60,972 nt of DNA from an uncultured Sulfitobacter sp. (GCA_947502265.1 CANMZB010000022.1:1-60972); one strand, 5' to 3'; counted from the stretch's first letter, positions 8,208-17,032 are shown. A program made the numbers and translations. The notes: generated by a model from the letters alone, not told the origin.

Positions 8208-8978
8208 ATGACCCCTGTTGACCCGCTGCTTTCGTCCACGCCACTCTTGGATTTCAGGCATCCTTCACTTGCCACTCTGATCGCCGACCGGGGCTGGGGA
8301 ACCTTGCCGCTGCATGATCGAATTGGTGCAATCTACGACTTCGTGCGAAACGAGATCGACTTTGGCTATAACCGCGCCGACGACATTCCTGCCTCCGAAG
8401 TGCTCGAAGACAGATATGGACAATGCAACACGAAGGGAACGCTGCTGATGGCGCTTCTACGCGCTGTCGGCGTAAGATGCCGCTTGCACGGGTTCACGAT
8501 CCACAAAGCGTTGCAACGGGGCGTCGTGCCTGAACTGATCTATCCGATCGCACCCGCAGAAATCCTCCACTCATGGATCGAGGTCGAGACCGAGGCAGGA
8601 TGGGTCGATCTTGAGGGCTTCATCCTCGACACATCCTTCCTGTTGGCCTTGCAGCGGTCGTTTCCCGAGACTCAGTCCCTATGCGGCTACGGTGCCGGGA
8701 CCGACTGCTTGAGCGCACCGCCAGTCGGATGGACGGGGGAGAGTACATATATCCAGAAGACCGGCATCGCCCGCGATTTTGGAACATTCGATAATCCTGA
8801 CATGTTTTATGAGCACCATCGTCAGGCGTTTGGCCCCCTGCGCGACTGGATCTATCGGCACCTCATTCGCCATTGGATGAATGCCCGCGTCAGAGCGATC
8901 CGCGCTGGTCGTTTGCCCAGCGTTCCAGGGCTCAGCCGGCCAAACCACGGCCATGAGGAGCCTTCTCGTGCCGCATGA
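8208..8978 (+). CDS. Transglutaminase-like cysteine-protease-fold protein
   Basis: 256-residue cytoplasmic protein with the transglutaminase-like core. The catalytic Cys is in YGQCNTKGTLLMALLR, the His in ILHSWIEVE and the Asp in WVDLEGF, in the expected order. The family covers proteases, peptide N-glycanases and transglutaminases, so the reaction cannot be deduced. It is the first gene behind the MerR-type promoter at 8148 and overlaps the next CDF gene, so metal-induced expression is likely. Its role in metal tolerance is not known to me. Confidence 0.8.
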   Translation: MTPVDPLLSSTPLLDFRHPSLATLIADRGWGTLPLHDRIGAIYDFVRNEIDFGYNRADDIPASEVLEDRYGQCNTKGTLLMALLRAVGVRCRLHGFTIHKALQRGVVPELIYPIAPAEILHSWIEVETEAGWVDLEGFILDTSFLLALQRSFPETQSLCGYGAGTDCLSAPPVGWTGESTYIQKTGIARDFGTFDNPDMFYEHHRQAFGPLRDWIYRHLIRHWMNARVRAIRAGRLPSVPGLSRPNHGHEEPSRAA

Positions 8979-9876
8979 TCATGCCCATATGGAGCCTAAA
9001 GAAGGCGACCGGCGGGTTGCCATTGCCATCTGGGCAAACGGCCTCTTGACGGTCGCGCAGATTGTCGGCGGGATACTATCCGGCAGCCTCGCGCTGATCG
9101 CGGATGCCATCCACAACTTCTCCGACATGGCGTCGCTCGTCATCGCATTCGGCGCGCGCAAGATCGCGCGCCGCCCGGCCGATGCGAAAATGACCTTCGG
9201 ATATGGCAGGGTCGAGATCGTAGCCGCCCTGATCAATTATACCTCGCTGATCATCATCGGCCTTTATCTGGTCTACGAAGGCGCGATGCGGTTTGTTGAT
9301 CCGCCAGAAGTCGCGGGTTGGACCGTGGTCATCCTGGGCAGTGTGGCGCTGTTCATCGATACCCTCACCGCGTGGCTGACCTATTCGATGCAGAAAGGCA
9401 GCGTGAACATCCGGGCGCTGTTCCTCCATAACCTCAGCGACGCACTGGCGTCCGTGGCCGTGATCGTCGGTGGCGTTCTCATCCTGCTCTACGATATCCG
9501 CTGGGTTGATCCTGCGATCACCATCGGGATTGCTGCCTACATTCTCTGGCTCGCCTTCAGCGAGATCGGTGGCCCGATCCGCACGCTGATGCTGGGAAGC
9601 CCACTCGATATCGACACGGACAAGGTTATCGCGGCCGTCGAGGATGTCGACGGTGTCGAGGAAGTTCATCACGCGCATTTCTGGCAGATGCAGGAGCATC
9701 GTGCGGCGCTCGATACCCACGTCGTAATCGCCGAGGACCGCTGGGATGACCTCGAAAACATCAAGACGGCAATCAAGACCCGCCTCGACGAGGAATTCGG
9801 GATCGACCATTCAACGCTGGAGTTTGAACGCTCAGCAACCAAACATCAGAACGCAGACAGGTATGGTCATGGGTGA
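8953..9876 (+). CDS. CDF metal exporter (CzcD/ZitB type)
   Basis: About 307 residues with six transmembrane helices and a C-terminal cytoplasmic dimerisation domain. The zinc-type transport site is intact: HNFSDMASL in helix 2 and HNLSDALASV in helix 5, the HxxxD pair typical of Zn/Cd/Co exporters. An N-terminal HDHAH segment may bind metal. I used the ATG at 8953; GTG 8968 or ATG 8989 are possible. It overlaps the transglutaminase gene by 26 bp and the methyltransferase by 8 bp. Confidence 0.92.
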   Translation: MRSLLVPHDHAHMEPKEGDRRVAIAIWANGLLTVAQIVGGILSGSLALIADAIHNFSDMASLVIAFGARKIARRPADAKMTFGYGRVEIVAALINYTSLIIIGLYLVYEGAMRFVDPPEVAGWTVVILGSVALFIDTLTAWLTYSMQKGSVNIRALFLHNLSDALASVAVIVGGVLILLYDIRWVDPAITIGIAAYILWLAFSEIGGPIRTLMLGSPLDIDTDKVIAAVEDVDGVEEVHHAHFWQMQEHRAALDTHVVIAEDRWDDLENIKTAIKTRLDEEFGIDHSTLEFERSATKHQNADRYGHG

Positions 9877-10426
9877 CCTCAAAACCGTGTTTCTCGTGCT
9901 GGGTTGTGCGGCCAATCTGTTGCTGGTCGCGGGAATACTCTGGTCCATGTTCCAACCGGAGCGACGTGTCTGGCCGCCGATTCACTCTACAGCAGCCCAC
10001 AAGATTGTCGTCTGGGCACTTACGTGCGTCGGCTTCGGATCTGCCATCGTTTTGGCTCTGCTAGAATGGGGTGAGCTCGACTTCCCATGGATCATACGTT
10101 GGGGTCTAGGGCTTTGTCTGATCGTTCTGGGCAATGCCGTTGTCTGGTCCGGTGTGATGCAACTTGGGATGGCGGCGACGAGTGGCGATGAAGGCGTTCT
10201 GCGGACCCGTGGCCTTTACCGGTTTTCCCGCAATCCTCAGTATGTGGCTGACATGGTGATCCTTATCGGGATCGGACTGCTCTCCGCCTCAATCCTCGCG
10301 TGGTCGGTGATTTTCACCGGCGTCGCGGCACTGATCCTCGCGACCTTCGCCGAAGAGCGCTGGTTGATTGATCGCTACGGGGACTCATACCGAGGCTACC
10401 TCCGCACAACCCGCAGGTTTCTTTAA
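9869..10426 (+). CDS. Isoprenylcysteine methyltransferase-like membrane protein
   Basis: About 185-residue membrane protein with four or five helices. The C-terminal signature of the ICMT/phospholipid methyltransferase superfamily is present: YRFSRNPQYVADM, then EERWLIDRYGDSYRGY. Such proteins use S-adenosylmethionine to methylate lipid or small-molecule substrates at the membrane. ATG 9869 is placed 8 bp after an AGG; ATG 9863 is too close to it. It is the third gene of the transglutaminase operon. Bacterial members often sit beside CDF exporters, but their substrate is unknown. Confidence 0.8.
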   Translation: MGDLKTVFLVLGCAANLLLVAGILWSMFQPERRVWPPIHSTAAHKIVVWALTCVGFGSAIVLALLEWGELDFPWIIRWGLGLCLIVLGNAVVWSGVMQLGMAATSGDEGVLRTRGLYRFSRNPQYVADMVILIGIGLLSASILAWSVIFTGVAALILATFAEERWLIDRYGDSYRGYLRTTRRFL

Positions 10427-10471
10427 TGCCCTGACCGAGTTCAATTTCACGAATTTGTGAGCAGTCACATG

Positions 10472-10502
10472 TTGAAGCTCTAGGGGGTGTAGGTCTTAGA
10501 AC
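10472..10502 (+). promoter_or_regulatory. MerR-type promoter of the first L,D-transpeptidase
   Basis: TTGAAG, 19-bp spacer, TAGAAC. The spacer starts CTCTAGGGGGTGTAG, a degenerate version of the island operator (compare CTCTATCTGCTGTAG at 6498). It lies 32 bp upstream of the start codon. Confidence 0.6.
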
Positions 10503-10534
10503 CGGAAAAAATAACAAGACCAGAGGTTTCCTTG

Positions 10535-11125
10535 ATGAGACGAGCTAACGACAGACCGTTCACACGCCGGACTGCACTCTTTGGTGCAGCAGCAAGTGGG
10601 TTGGTTCTCGCGACAAGCAGGGCAATGGCACAGACAAGCGAGGGTCTGGCGGCACCGGCAGTGCGGAGCAATATTTCCGGGTTCAGGGTTGCATCTTGGC
10701 AAGACCATTTCGACGATCTGAGAAACGGCGCAATCCTCTGCGACATCGACTCCCGCGCGGTCCAATTCTGGTCGGAAGACGAAAGCATCTACAAGCTCTA
10801 CCCGTCCAGCGTTCCTTTGACAGAGGAGTTGACTAGGCGCGGATATACCACGGTGGTTCGCAAGGTAGATGGCCCGAGCTGGCGACCTACGCCGTCGATG
10901 AAGGAGCGCAATCCCGAATGGCCGGATTTCGTTGGCCCTGGCCCCGACAATCCCCTTGGAACACACGCCCTTTATCTGTCATGGCAGTACTACCGCGTTC
11001 ACGGCACCGGTGACACGCGCAAGATCGGTCGACAATCGTCGAACGGCTGCATCGGTCTCTACAACGAACATATCGAAGAGTTGTTTGGATTGGCCGAGGT
11101 CGGTACTCAGGTTAAGTTGTTCTAA
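10535..11125 (+). CDS. Tat-exported L,D-transpeptidase (YkuD)
   Basis: 196-residue exported enzyme. A twin-arginine signal (FTRRTALFGAAASG) ends near SRAMAQ. The YkuD catalytic motif is seen as HGTGDTRKIG followed by SSNGCIGLYN, with the catalytic Cys in SSNGC. It would form 3-3 cross-links in peptidoglycan or attach proteins to it. Tat export may indicate cofactor-independent but folded export, as in other Rhodobacteraceae paralogues. It has a MerR-type promoter and precedes a small lipoprotein gene by 17 bp. Confidence 0.9.
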   Translation: MRRANDRPFTRRTALFGAAASGLVLATSRAMAQTSEGLAAPAVRSNISGFRVASWQDHFDDLRNGAILCDIDSRAVQFWSEDESIYKLYPSSVPLTEELTRRGYTTVVRKVDGPSWRPTPSMKERNPEWPDFVGPGPDNPLGTHALYLSWQYYRVHGTGDTRKIGRQSSNGCIGLYNEHIEELFGLAEVGTQVKLF

Positions 11126-11142
11126 AGGCGGAAATTTTAAAT

Positions 11143-11412
11143 ATGCGTATTCATCTTGGCTTACTTCTCCCAGCAGCGTTTTTGCTGGGAGCGTGTTCCG
11201 CTTCTATTCCTGGCGCGCCCGACACTGTACAAAACAGACCACTGCCGGAGGCAGTCGTCGCTATGGCCGCAACGGGTCAGGATCTTCAGTCCGCGCGCCT
11301 TTTGCCGGAAGACGGCTGCTACTGGTATCTGCACAACGGTCCCGTGGAAGCGACCCTGGTGCCGCTCCGAACCCCTCGCGGAAATCCGATTTGTACCGCG
11401 CCAGCGGCCTAG
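11143..11412 (+). CDS. Small lipoprotein, function unknown
   Basis: 89-residue protein with a lipoprotein signal: the lipobox LGAC ends the signal at residue 18. The mature part is short and carries two Cys (DGCYWYLHNG and NPICTAPAA) that could form a disulfide. It lies 17 bp after the L,D-transpeptidase and is probably its operon partner, perhaps an envelope anchor or inhibitor. I do not recognise the family. Confidence 0.75.
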   Translation: MRIHLGLLLPAAFLLGACSASIPGAPDTVQNRPLPEAVVAMAATGQDLQSARLLPEDGCYWYLHNGPVEATLVPLRTPRGNPICTAPAA

Positions 11413-11495
11413 CGGGGTTCAGTAATCCGAAGTGCTCCCCGGCTAGGATAAACTCCCGTCACTTTCCCTGACCGATGGTGCTTTGGTACACGGCC

Positions 11496-12161
11496 TCAGC
11501 TTCCCGCAGTGACACTGTCCTCGGCCGAGTAGAGGAAAGCCGTCGAACCAATATCGACGTTGGGATAAAGCTCGTTTATGTGCGCCATGACCATTCTGAC
11601 GCAGCCGGAACTCGCACGACCGCCAATGCTTCTCGGCTGTGGCGTACCGTGAATGCGGAGATAAGTATCCCGGTCGCCCAGAAAGAGATAGAGAGCTCGC
11701 GACCCAAGCGCATTCTTAGGTCCGGGCTCCATACCGTCGGCGATATCAGCGTAGAGTTCTGGGTCGCGGTCGATCATGTTCTGCGTCGGCTGCCAATGCG
11801 GCCATCTGACTTTGCGCTTGATCGTGTATGTACCTGGTTCGTACAGATCACCACGAGCAATGGCGACGCCATAGCGCATGGCAGTCCCGCCCTCCTCGAT
11901 GTGATAAAGGTAGCGCGCAACCGCATCGACATGAATGTCGCCCGGTGTCAGCCCGTCTTTCGCGGCCACCCGGGTCGGGAGAAACCGCGGATGTAAGCCC
12001 CATGGATTCGAAGTTGCCGGATCAAAACCGGGCGGCGTCACCTGTGCATCCCAGCCCGCTTTCTGCGCTTCGGTCGGCCAAGTATTCGCCAGCAACGGGT
12101 TGGCAATCGGGGCAGAAAAAAGGGCGGCGGTGGTCATCACGAAATGTCGTCTCGTCAGCAT
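11496..12161 (-). CDS. Tat-exported L,D-transpeptidase (YkuD), second copy
   Basis: 221-residue YkuD protein, convergent with the first. The start at ATG 12161 gives a short twin-arginine signal (LTRRHFVMTTAALF). Earlier in-frame codons would place an unlikely leader before it. Catalytic motif: RIHGTPQPRSIGG then ASSGCVRM. It is clearly diverged from the first copy (longer, extra N-terminal region). Its promoter at 12221-12251 has the same MerR-type geometry, so both wall cross-linking enzymes appear to answer to the island regulator. Confidence 0.9.
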   Translation of the reverse strand: MLTRRHFVMTTAALFSAPIANPLLANTWPTEAQKAGWDAQVTPPGFDPATSNPWGLHPRFLPTRVAAKDGLTPGDIHVDAVARYLYHIEEGGTAMRYGVAIARGDLYEPGTYTIKRKVRWPHWQPTQNMIDRDPELYADIADGMEPGPKNALGSRALYLFLGDRDTYLRIHGTPQPRSIGGRASSGCVRMVMAHINELYPNVDIGSTAFLYSAEDSVTAGS

Positions 12162-12220
12162 GTTATACTCTTCCAACTTTGATTTTCGAATGCCGCAAAA
12201 CGAGAAACGGCGTTTCTTGT

Positions 12221-12251
12221 GTTTTAAAACCTCTACCAACTAGAGCTTCAA
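12221..12251 (-). promoter_or_regulatory. MerR-type promoter of the second L,D-transpeptidase
   Basis: On the minus strand TTGAAG, 19-bp spacer, TAAAAC. The spacer starts with the dyad CTCTAGTTGGTAGAG (CTCTA/TAGAG). It is 60 bp upstream of the chosen start. It is the fifth promoter in the island with the 19-bp spacer and a related dyad. Confidence 0.7.
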
Positions 12252-12404
12252 GAAATTTATTATGACGCAGATTGACTGCTCAGATTTTACATCTTGCATC
12301 GTGGTCGATGGCGATGACACCCCTACCTTGACCACGACGAGAGTCGCAGTCCAGGTGGCGTTCACAACCGGCTCCACTCCAAACTAGATCACCCCATCGC
12401 CATG

Positions 12405-12692
12405 TCATTGCTGAATAAGTTGGATGAATTGCCCGTATTCCTGGCTCACTTCCTGCGCCTCGGTGAAGGCACGGGAACGCTCGCCTTCCATGCAGCGGAA
12501 GTAATCCTGCACGTCCGAAATGTAGTCCTCGAAATCTTGACGGATCAGGTCGGCATAGTCGCGGGCGGCGGCGGGGTCGTTCGGCACGAACGGCCTGGCC
12601 GGTGCCAAGCAGGTTTCGGCTTGCGCCGCAGAACTCACAAAAATGGGCAGAGCTATAACGACGAGTATGGTCAGGAACGGGCGTGGTCGCAT
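12405..12692 (-). CDS. Small secreted helical protein, function unknown
   Basis: 95-residue protein with a signal peptide ending at SSAAQA. The mature part is about 70 residues, acidic and helical, with two Cys (AETCLAPAR and YFRCMEGE) probably joined. I chose the ATG at 12692; an ATG at 12710 is also in frame. It lies divergent from the virB operon, at the border between the metal island and the transfer genes, and could belong to either. I do not recognise it. Confidence 0.6.
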   Translation of the reverse strand: MRPRPFLTILVVIALPIFVSSAAQAETCLAPARPFVPNDPAAARDYADLIRQDFEDYISDVQDYFRCMEGERSRAFTEAQEVSQEYGQFIQLIQQ

Positions 12693-12769
12693 GGGGAAAT
12701 CCCTCAACATTCTTGTTAGATAGGCGGTTTCATGCCAATTAACGCTCCAGAAACGAAGCCTCTACAAGA

Positions 12770-12779
12770 ACGATCTTAT
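12770..12779 (+). promoter_or_regulatory. Shared motif ACGATCTTAT upstream of the virB operon
   Basis: The 10-mer ACGATCTTAT occurs here, at 43042-43051 near the origin, and inverted at 48023-48032 ahead of the secreted gene at 47978. A hairpin GGCACCC-GAGGA-GGGTGCC follows at 12815-12833, and the first gene of the operon starts at 12865. It may be an operator for a transfer regulator. Confidence 0.3.
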
Positions 12780-12864
12780 AGCTTGTGGACACTCTTATAA
12801 CAACGTAAGACTGAGGCACCCGAGGAGGGTGCCCGGTCTGCCAACCGTATGAAGAAGGCGCACC

Positions 12865-13236
12865 GTGGGGACAGAGCTAGAAAAAGAAGCGCCGAATGTG
12901 GTTACGGAGATTCAATTCAAGACTCTCATGCACAGTGGGTATCACGCTGAGGTTGTGTGCAAATCCCACGCACACCGCGAAAAATCGGTCTGGTATGGAG
13001 AGTGGTTCATCCGGGCGGTCAGTCGGGATCATTCCGTCGAACGGCTGCTCGTGCCCGCAAGATCACGCTCATACGACGGCGAAGACAGCATCAGGCTCCG
13101 GGAGTTCAAGACCGCGAACGGCCTCATATCCTTCCTCGAAGGTCTCGGCTTCGAGGAAGTTAGCATCCCGCTCAAAAAAGGCGGTCGATCGGTCCATCAA
13201 CTTCGCGCCGGGGGTTCCCAGACAGATCAGGACTAG
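12865..13236 (+). CDS. Conserved hypothetical protein at the head of the virB operon
   Basis: 123 residues from a GTG start; no signal peptide or membrane segment. It is a mixed alpha/beta cytoplasmic protein with the pattern [14 protein letters not shown] and a second half rich in charged residues. It precedes virB1 and overlaps its presumed start in another frame by about 40 bp, so the two are probably co-translated. Its place suggests a regulatory or assembly role in transfer, but the sequence does not show one. Confidence 0.6.
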   Translation: MGTELEKEAPNVVTEIQFKTLMHSGYHAEVVCKSHAHREKSVWYGEWFIRAVSRDHSVERLLVPARSRSYDGEDSIRLREFKTANGLISFLEGLGFEEVSIPLKKGGRSVHQLRAGGSQTDQD

Positions 13237-13900
13237 CGCTGCGGCGCTACTCCTGACGGCGGGTGCCGCGCAGTCCCAGATCGTCTTTGCGATGGACGGC
13301 GACGGAACGCTGACCGGCTCGAAACCTCAATCCTCTTTCACCACGCATTACAATGACGGCATCGCGCAAGGCGCGGCATCGGACGAATTGCAGTTGTTCG
13401 GACAGCCCGACGAGCCGGACGATGATGGATCGTTCCGGATCGCGTCGGTAGCGCCCCGCGTGAGCGCGCCACGCCCGGAAATCATGGCCGGAATTGACCA
13501 GGCGGCGATGCGCTATGCCAGCCACCCTGCCCTGCGCCGCTCGAACCTGACCGTCACAGAGTGGCGAATGCTCTATCAGGCGAACATCGAAATCGAGAGT
13601 GCCTACAATCCGAACGCCCGGTCCCGTGTGGGTGCGGTCGGTCTCGGACAGCTCATGCCAGAGACTGCGGCCGATCTCGGGGTCGATCCGCACGACTGGC
13701 GACAGAACCTCGACGGGTCGGCCCGGTATCTGCTGATGATGCTGGTCCAGTTCGAGGACGCGCGACTTGCTCTGGCCGCCTACAACGCCGGTCCCGATGC
13801 GGTCACGCGCCACGGCGGCATCCCGCCCTACCAAGAGACGCAAAACCACGTCAGCCGCGTGCTGGCCGTGTTCAACAGGCTGGAAGGAGAAAACTCATGA
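13196..13900 (+). CDS. virB1: VirB1-like lytic transglycosylase
   Basis: Periplasmic muramidase that opens the wall for the secretion channel. The SLT domain is clear: catalytic Glu in [13 protein letters not shown], then [14 protein letters not shown] and [13 protein letters not shown]. The frame has an evident signal-like stretch ([15 protein letters not shown]) but no ATG, GTG or TTG before it downstream of the neighbouring gene. I set the start at the ATC at 13196; ATG 13292 would remove the signal. An unusual initiation codon, ribosomal frameshift from the upstream gene or sequence error must be considered. The stop overlaps virB2 (ATGA). Confidence 0.85.
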   Translation: MNFAPGVPRQIRTSAAALLLTAGAAQSQIVFAMDGDGTLTGSKPQSSFTTHYNDGIAQGAASDELQLFGQPDEPDDDGSFRIASVAPRVSAPRPEIMAGIDQAAMRYASHPALRRSNLTVTEWRMLYQANIEIESAYNPNARSRVGAVGLGQLMPETAADLGVDPHDWRQNLDGSARYLLMMLVQFEDARLALAAYNAGPDAVTRHGGIPPYQETQNHVSRVLAVFNRLEGENS

Positions 13901-14187
13901 AGCCGAATACCAATCTCATCGTTGCGCTTTCGGCGGCGATGATTGTGCTTGCTGGACCGGCGCTGGCGCAAAGCATCGACCTGTCGCCGGTCCAGACGCT
14001 CTTGCAGGGCATCGTCGATGCGATCACCGGGCCGCTTGGCATCGTGATCGGGACGCTGGCCCTGATCGGTGTCTTTCTGTCGTGGCTCTTCGGCATCCTC
14101 GATTTCCGGCAGGCCCTCTGGGTCGTCGTCGCAATCGCGGGCATCGCCGCCGCGCCGACGATCGTTGCCGCAATCTGGACAACCTGA
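13897..14187 (+). CDS. virB2: VirB2 pilin
   Basis: 96-residue prepilin with a cleavable signal (...LAGPALAQS). The mature peptide has two hydrophobic helices separated by a short polar loop, LFGILDFRQ. This is the VirB2/TrbC layout. It forms the T-pilus and part of the channel. It overlaps virB1 by 4 bp and has GGAGA just upstream. Confidence 0.9.
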   Translation: MKPNTNLIVALSAAMIVLAGPALAQSIDLSPVQTLLQGIVDAITGPLGIVIGTLALIGVFLSWLFGILDFRQALWVVVAIAGIAAAPTIVAAIWTT

Positions 14188-14200
14188 AGGAACCTGAACC

Positions 14201-14479
14201 GTGGCAGAACAGTCCCGCCTCTTCCTCGGCCTTGTGAGACCGCCCAAGCTGATCGGCTTGCCGATCATGTATGCGATGGTCTGGCTGTTCGGGTCTGTTC
14301 TCGTGTTCCTCTGGTTCCAGCATTGGACAGTCGCCGCTGCGGCGGCGGCTGCCTACCCGCTCTTGTGGAAGGCCGCGGATTGGGACCCGAACTTCCTCGA
14401 TGTGGTCGCCACGACCCTGCAAGAGACGCCCCCGACCGCCAACCGCAAGATCCACGGAGGCGACAGCTATGCCCCGTGA
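14201..14479 (+). CDS. virB3: VirB3 inner-membrane channel protein
   Basis: 92 residues from a GTG start with the VirB3 pattern: LFLGLVRPPKLIGLP followed by two adjacent membrane segments. VirB3 works with VirB4 at the inner-membrane platform. The gene overlaps virB4 by 11 bp, consistent with the frequent VirB3-VirB4 coupling. Confidence 0.9.
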   Translation: MAEQSRLFLGLVRPPKLIGLPIMYAMVWLFGSVLVFLWFQHWTVAAAAAAAYPLLWKAADWDPNFLDVVATTLQETPPTANRKIHGGDSYAP

Positions 14480-16829
14480 CGACGGATTTGACCCCACGAC
14501 GCTGCTCCCCGATTGGGTGAAGAGGGAAAAAGAGCTGGCCCACATGCTGCCCTATGTGAGCCTGGTCGATGATTGGACAGTGCGGACACGCGGCAATGAG
14601 CTGTTCCAGTGCCTTCGGCTGAAAGGCGTGAACAGCTACACGACCGATGACGAATATCTCGACAGGTCGCGGGCGTTGTTCGCCCGGATCATCGCCCAGA
14701 TCGGAACCGATTTCTCGTTCTACGTCCACAAGGTCTCAAAGGCCCTCGATCCCGATCTGACGCCGGTTCCGGGCGAGAGCTTCGCGGCGGCGGTGGACCG
14801 GCGGTGGACGGATCATATGTCGAACCGGAGCCTGCGGGACAAGACGCTGACGCTTACCGTGATCCACCGTCCTGCCATCGGGACGAAGGTGCCGTTCGGC
14901 AGTCGCAAATCCACCGGCCTGCTCAAGGGTCAGACGGAAAAACGGATGCGTCGGCTCGGTGAAGTTGTCGGGCTGCTCAAGTCCACCTTTGCCGACATGG
15001 ACCCCAGGCTTCTGTCGGCTGAAAAGGGCGAGCTGCTGGGCTTCCTCGGGGGCCTAAACACCGGGCAAGAACTGCCGCTCTACTCCAAATCGAAATTCGG
15101 GTTCGTGGCGCAGGACGTGGCGAACACGCGCGTCACCTTCACCGGCCCGACATTCCGGGTTTCGGACGGCGCTGTGGGCAGTCGCTTCGGCACTACGTTC
15201 GCGATCAAGAACTACCCTGCCAAGACGAACTGCACCATGTTCGACATGCTGAACTTGCCCGTCGACATGGTGGTGACGCACTCGTTCACGCCGATCAATT
15301 CGAACCTCATGTCCGGACGGATCAAGAAGCAACAGCGCCTCATGCGCGCCGCTTCCGATGGCGCGGTCTCTCTTGAAGCCGAACTTGTCGAGGCGCTGGA
15401 TGATCTGGAATCGAAGCGGTTAAGCTTTGGCGATCACCACATGACCGTCACCGTTTTTGCCGACACCCTGCCGGAGCTGGACTCTATCGCCGGGGAGGTC
15501 AGGAACACCGCCGCGACCGAAGGCGTGAACATGGTCAACGAGGGGTTCGCCGCGCGGACGCATTACTTCGCGCAGCACCCCGGCAATTCGGCGAAACGGA
15601 GCCGAAAGGCCGCTGTCACGAACAAGAACTTCGCCGACTTCGCAGCTTTCCACCGGACCCAGCTCGGCAAGCGCGGCAGTCAGGTGCCGTGGGGCACGGA
15701 AATCACCATGTTCCCGACCCCGGAGCTTTCGGGCTTCTGGTTCAACTATCACGAACTGGGGTCGCCCGATAAGGAGCCGACCGGCGGGCACACCCTTATC
15801 CTGGGCCGTCCCGGCTCCGGCAAGTCGGTCCTGTCGGCGTTCCTGATGACACAGGCACGACGTGCGGGGGCACGGCTCTTCGTGTTCGATTACCGGCAAG
15901 GGATGGAAATGGCGGTCCGCGCGAACGGGGGCCGCTATGCCTCGATCAAGGCCGGTGAGGCGACGGGTCTCAATCCTCTCTGGACCGAAACCGATGATCG
16001 CGGACAGGCATGGCTCGCGGACTGGTTGGCGTCACTGGTCCACCGTCCGGACAAGCCGCTGTCGCCCTCGCAGACCAATTTCATTCAAGAGGTCATCCGG
16101 CAGAACGCAACGGCGTCCGACGCCCGGTTGCGAAACTGGAGCGATCTCGCATCGCTCTTCATTTCGGCCGACGATGGTGGCGATCTGCACGATCGCCTGC
16201 GGGAGTGGACCGAAGACGGGCGCTATGGCTGGATCTTCGGCCAAAACCGCGAGGACACATTCTCGCTGAAGGGCGATGTGGTCGGGTTCGACCTGACGGG
16301 CATCCTGGACAGCGAAAGCGAGAAAGAAAGGATGGCCGTTCTGTCCTATCTGTTCCGCCGCGTCGAGCGGGAAATCGAGGATCGCAAGCCCACGATCATC
16401 GTGATTGATGAGGCGTGGAAGGCGCTCGACAATGCCTATTTCGCGGAACGCCTGTCCAACTGGCTCGTCACGGCCCGCAAACAGAACACCGTGGCCGTGA
16501 TGATGACGCAGTATGCGAGCCAGCTCGAACGCACCCGTACCGGCAAGACAATCATCGAAGCGGTCCCGACGCAAATCCTGCTGCCCAACATCCGGGCCAG
16601 TGCGTCCGATTACGCGATGCTCAACCTGCACGACAAGGAACTCGATGTGCTTCTGAACGCCGGAAGCAATTCCCGCCTCGGTCTGGTGAGGGACGATCAG
16701 GGATCAATCGTCATCAATGCCGATCTTGGCGAACTCGGGAATCTCCTGACCGTCCTCGGTGGAATGGAAAAAGGCGAACAACTGGTGGGCGCCGATTACC
16801 GCACCCGCGATGACTTTTGGAGGCTCTGA
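14469..16829 (+). CDS. virB4: VirB4 ATPase
   Basis: 786-residue hexameric-type ATPase that powers pilus assembly and substrate passage. An N-terminal CagE/TrbE/VirB domain is followed by Walker A GRPGSGKS at about residue 447 and Walker B TIIVIDEAWKAL at about 643, with the downstream motif MMTQYASQLE. The start ATG at 14469 yields the usual VirB4 N-terminus; longer frames enter virB3. Full length for the family. Overlaps the following lipoprotein gene by 1 bp. Confidence 0.95.
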   Translation: MPRDDGFDPTTLLPDWVKREKELAHMLPYVSLVDDWTVRTRGNELFQCLRLKGVNSYTTDDEYLDRSRALFARIIAQIGTDFSFYVHKVSKALDPDLTPVPGESFAAAVDRRWTDHMSNRSLRDKTLTLTVIHRPAIGTKVPFGSRKSTGLLKGQTEKRMRRLGEVVGLLKSTFADMDPRLLSAEKGELLGFLGGLNTGQELPLYSKSKFGFVAQDVANTRVTFTGPTFRVSDGAVGSRFGTTFAIKNYPAKTNCTMFDMLNLPVDMVVTHSFTPINSNLMSGRIKKQQRLMRAASDGAVSLEAELVEALDDLESKRLSFGDHHMTVTVFADTLPELDSIAGEVRNTAATEGVNMVNEGFAARTHYFAQHPGNSAKRSRKAAVTNKNFADFAAFHRTQLGKRGSQVPWGTEITMFPTPELSGFWFNYHELGSPDKEPTGGHTLILGRPGSGKSVLSAFLMTQARRAGARLFVFDYRQGMEMAVRANGGRYASIKAGEATGLNPLWTETDDRGQAWLADWLASLVHRPDKPLSPSQTNFIQEVIRQNATASDARLRNWSDLASLFISADDGGDLHDRLREWTEDGRYGWIFGQNREDTFSLKGDVVGFDLTGILDSESEKERMAVLSYLFRRVEREIEDRKPTIIVIDEAWKALDNAYFAERLSNWLVTARKQNTVAVMMTQYASQLERTRTGKTIIEAVPTQILLPNIRASASDYAMLNLHDKELDVLLNAGSNSRLGLVRDDQGSIVINADLGELGNLLTVLGGMEKGEQLVGADYRTRDDFWRL

Positions 16830-17032
16830 TGAAATCTACCGCTCTGCTCCTGGCTGCCGCAACACTCACCCTCGCGGGCTGCTCCGGCTACCGTCCGTCC
16901 CAGGCAAACTGTTTCAGCTTCGTCGCGCGAGGGCCGTCCAATCCCGATTGCACCTTCACCCCTCTCGGCGGTGCGGAACCGGCCTTCGTTCCTGTTTCCG
17001 AAGAGGCACTGGCGGGGGCGCTTTCTGACTAG
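16829..17032 (+). CDS. Small lipoprotein in the VirB7 position
   Basis: 67-residue lipoprotein: signal MKSTALLLAAATLTLAGC with lipobox LAGC, then a short mature domain with two further Cys (NCFSF, PDCTF). In VirB systems the small outer-membrane lipoprotein VirB7 stabilises VirB9 and VirB10. The size, lipobox and operon place fit that role, although the order B4-B7 differs from the Agrobacterium operon. No sequence motif proves VirB7 identity. Confidence 0.6.
   Translation: MKSTALLLAAATLTLAGCSGYRPSQANCFSFVARGPSNPDCTFTPLGGAEPAFVPVSEEALAGALSD

Noticed and set aside
12262..12387. 41-codon frame (MTQIDCSDFTSC...)
   Set aside because: No ribosome site, no family, overlaps the promoter region of the second L,D-transpeptidase.
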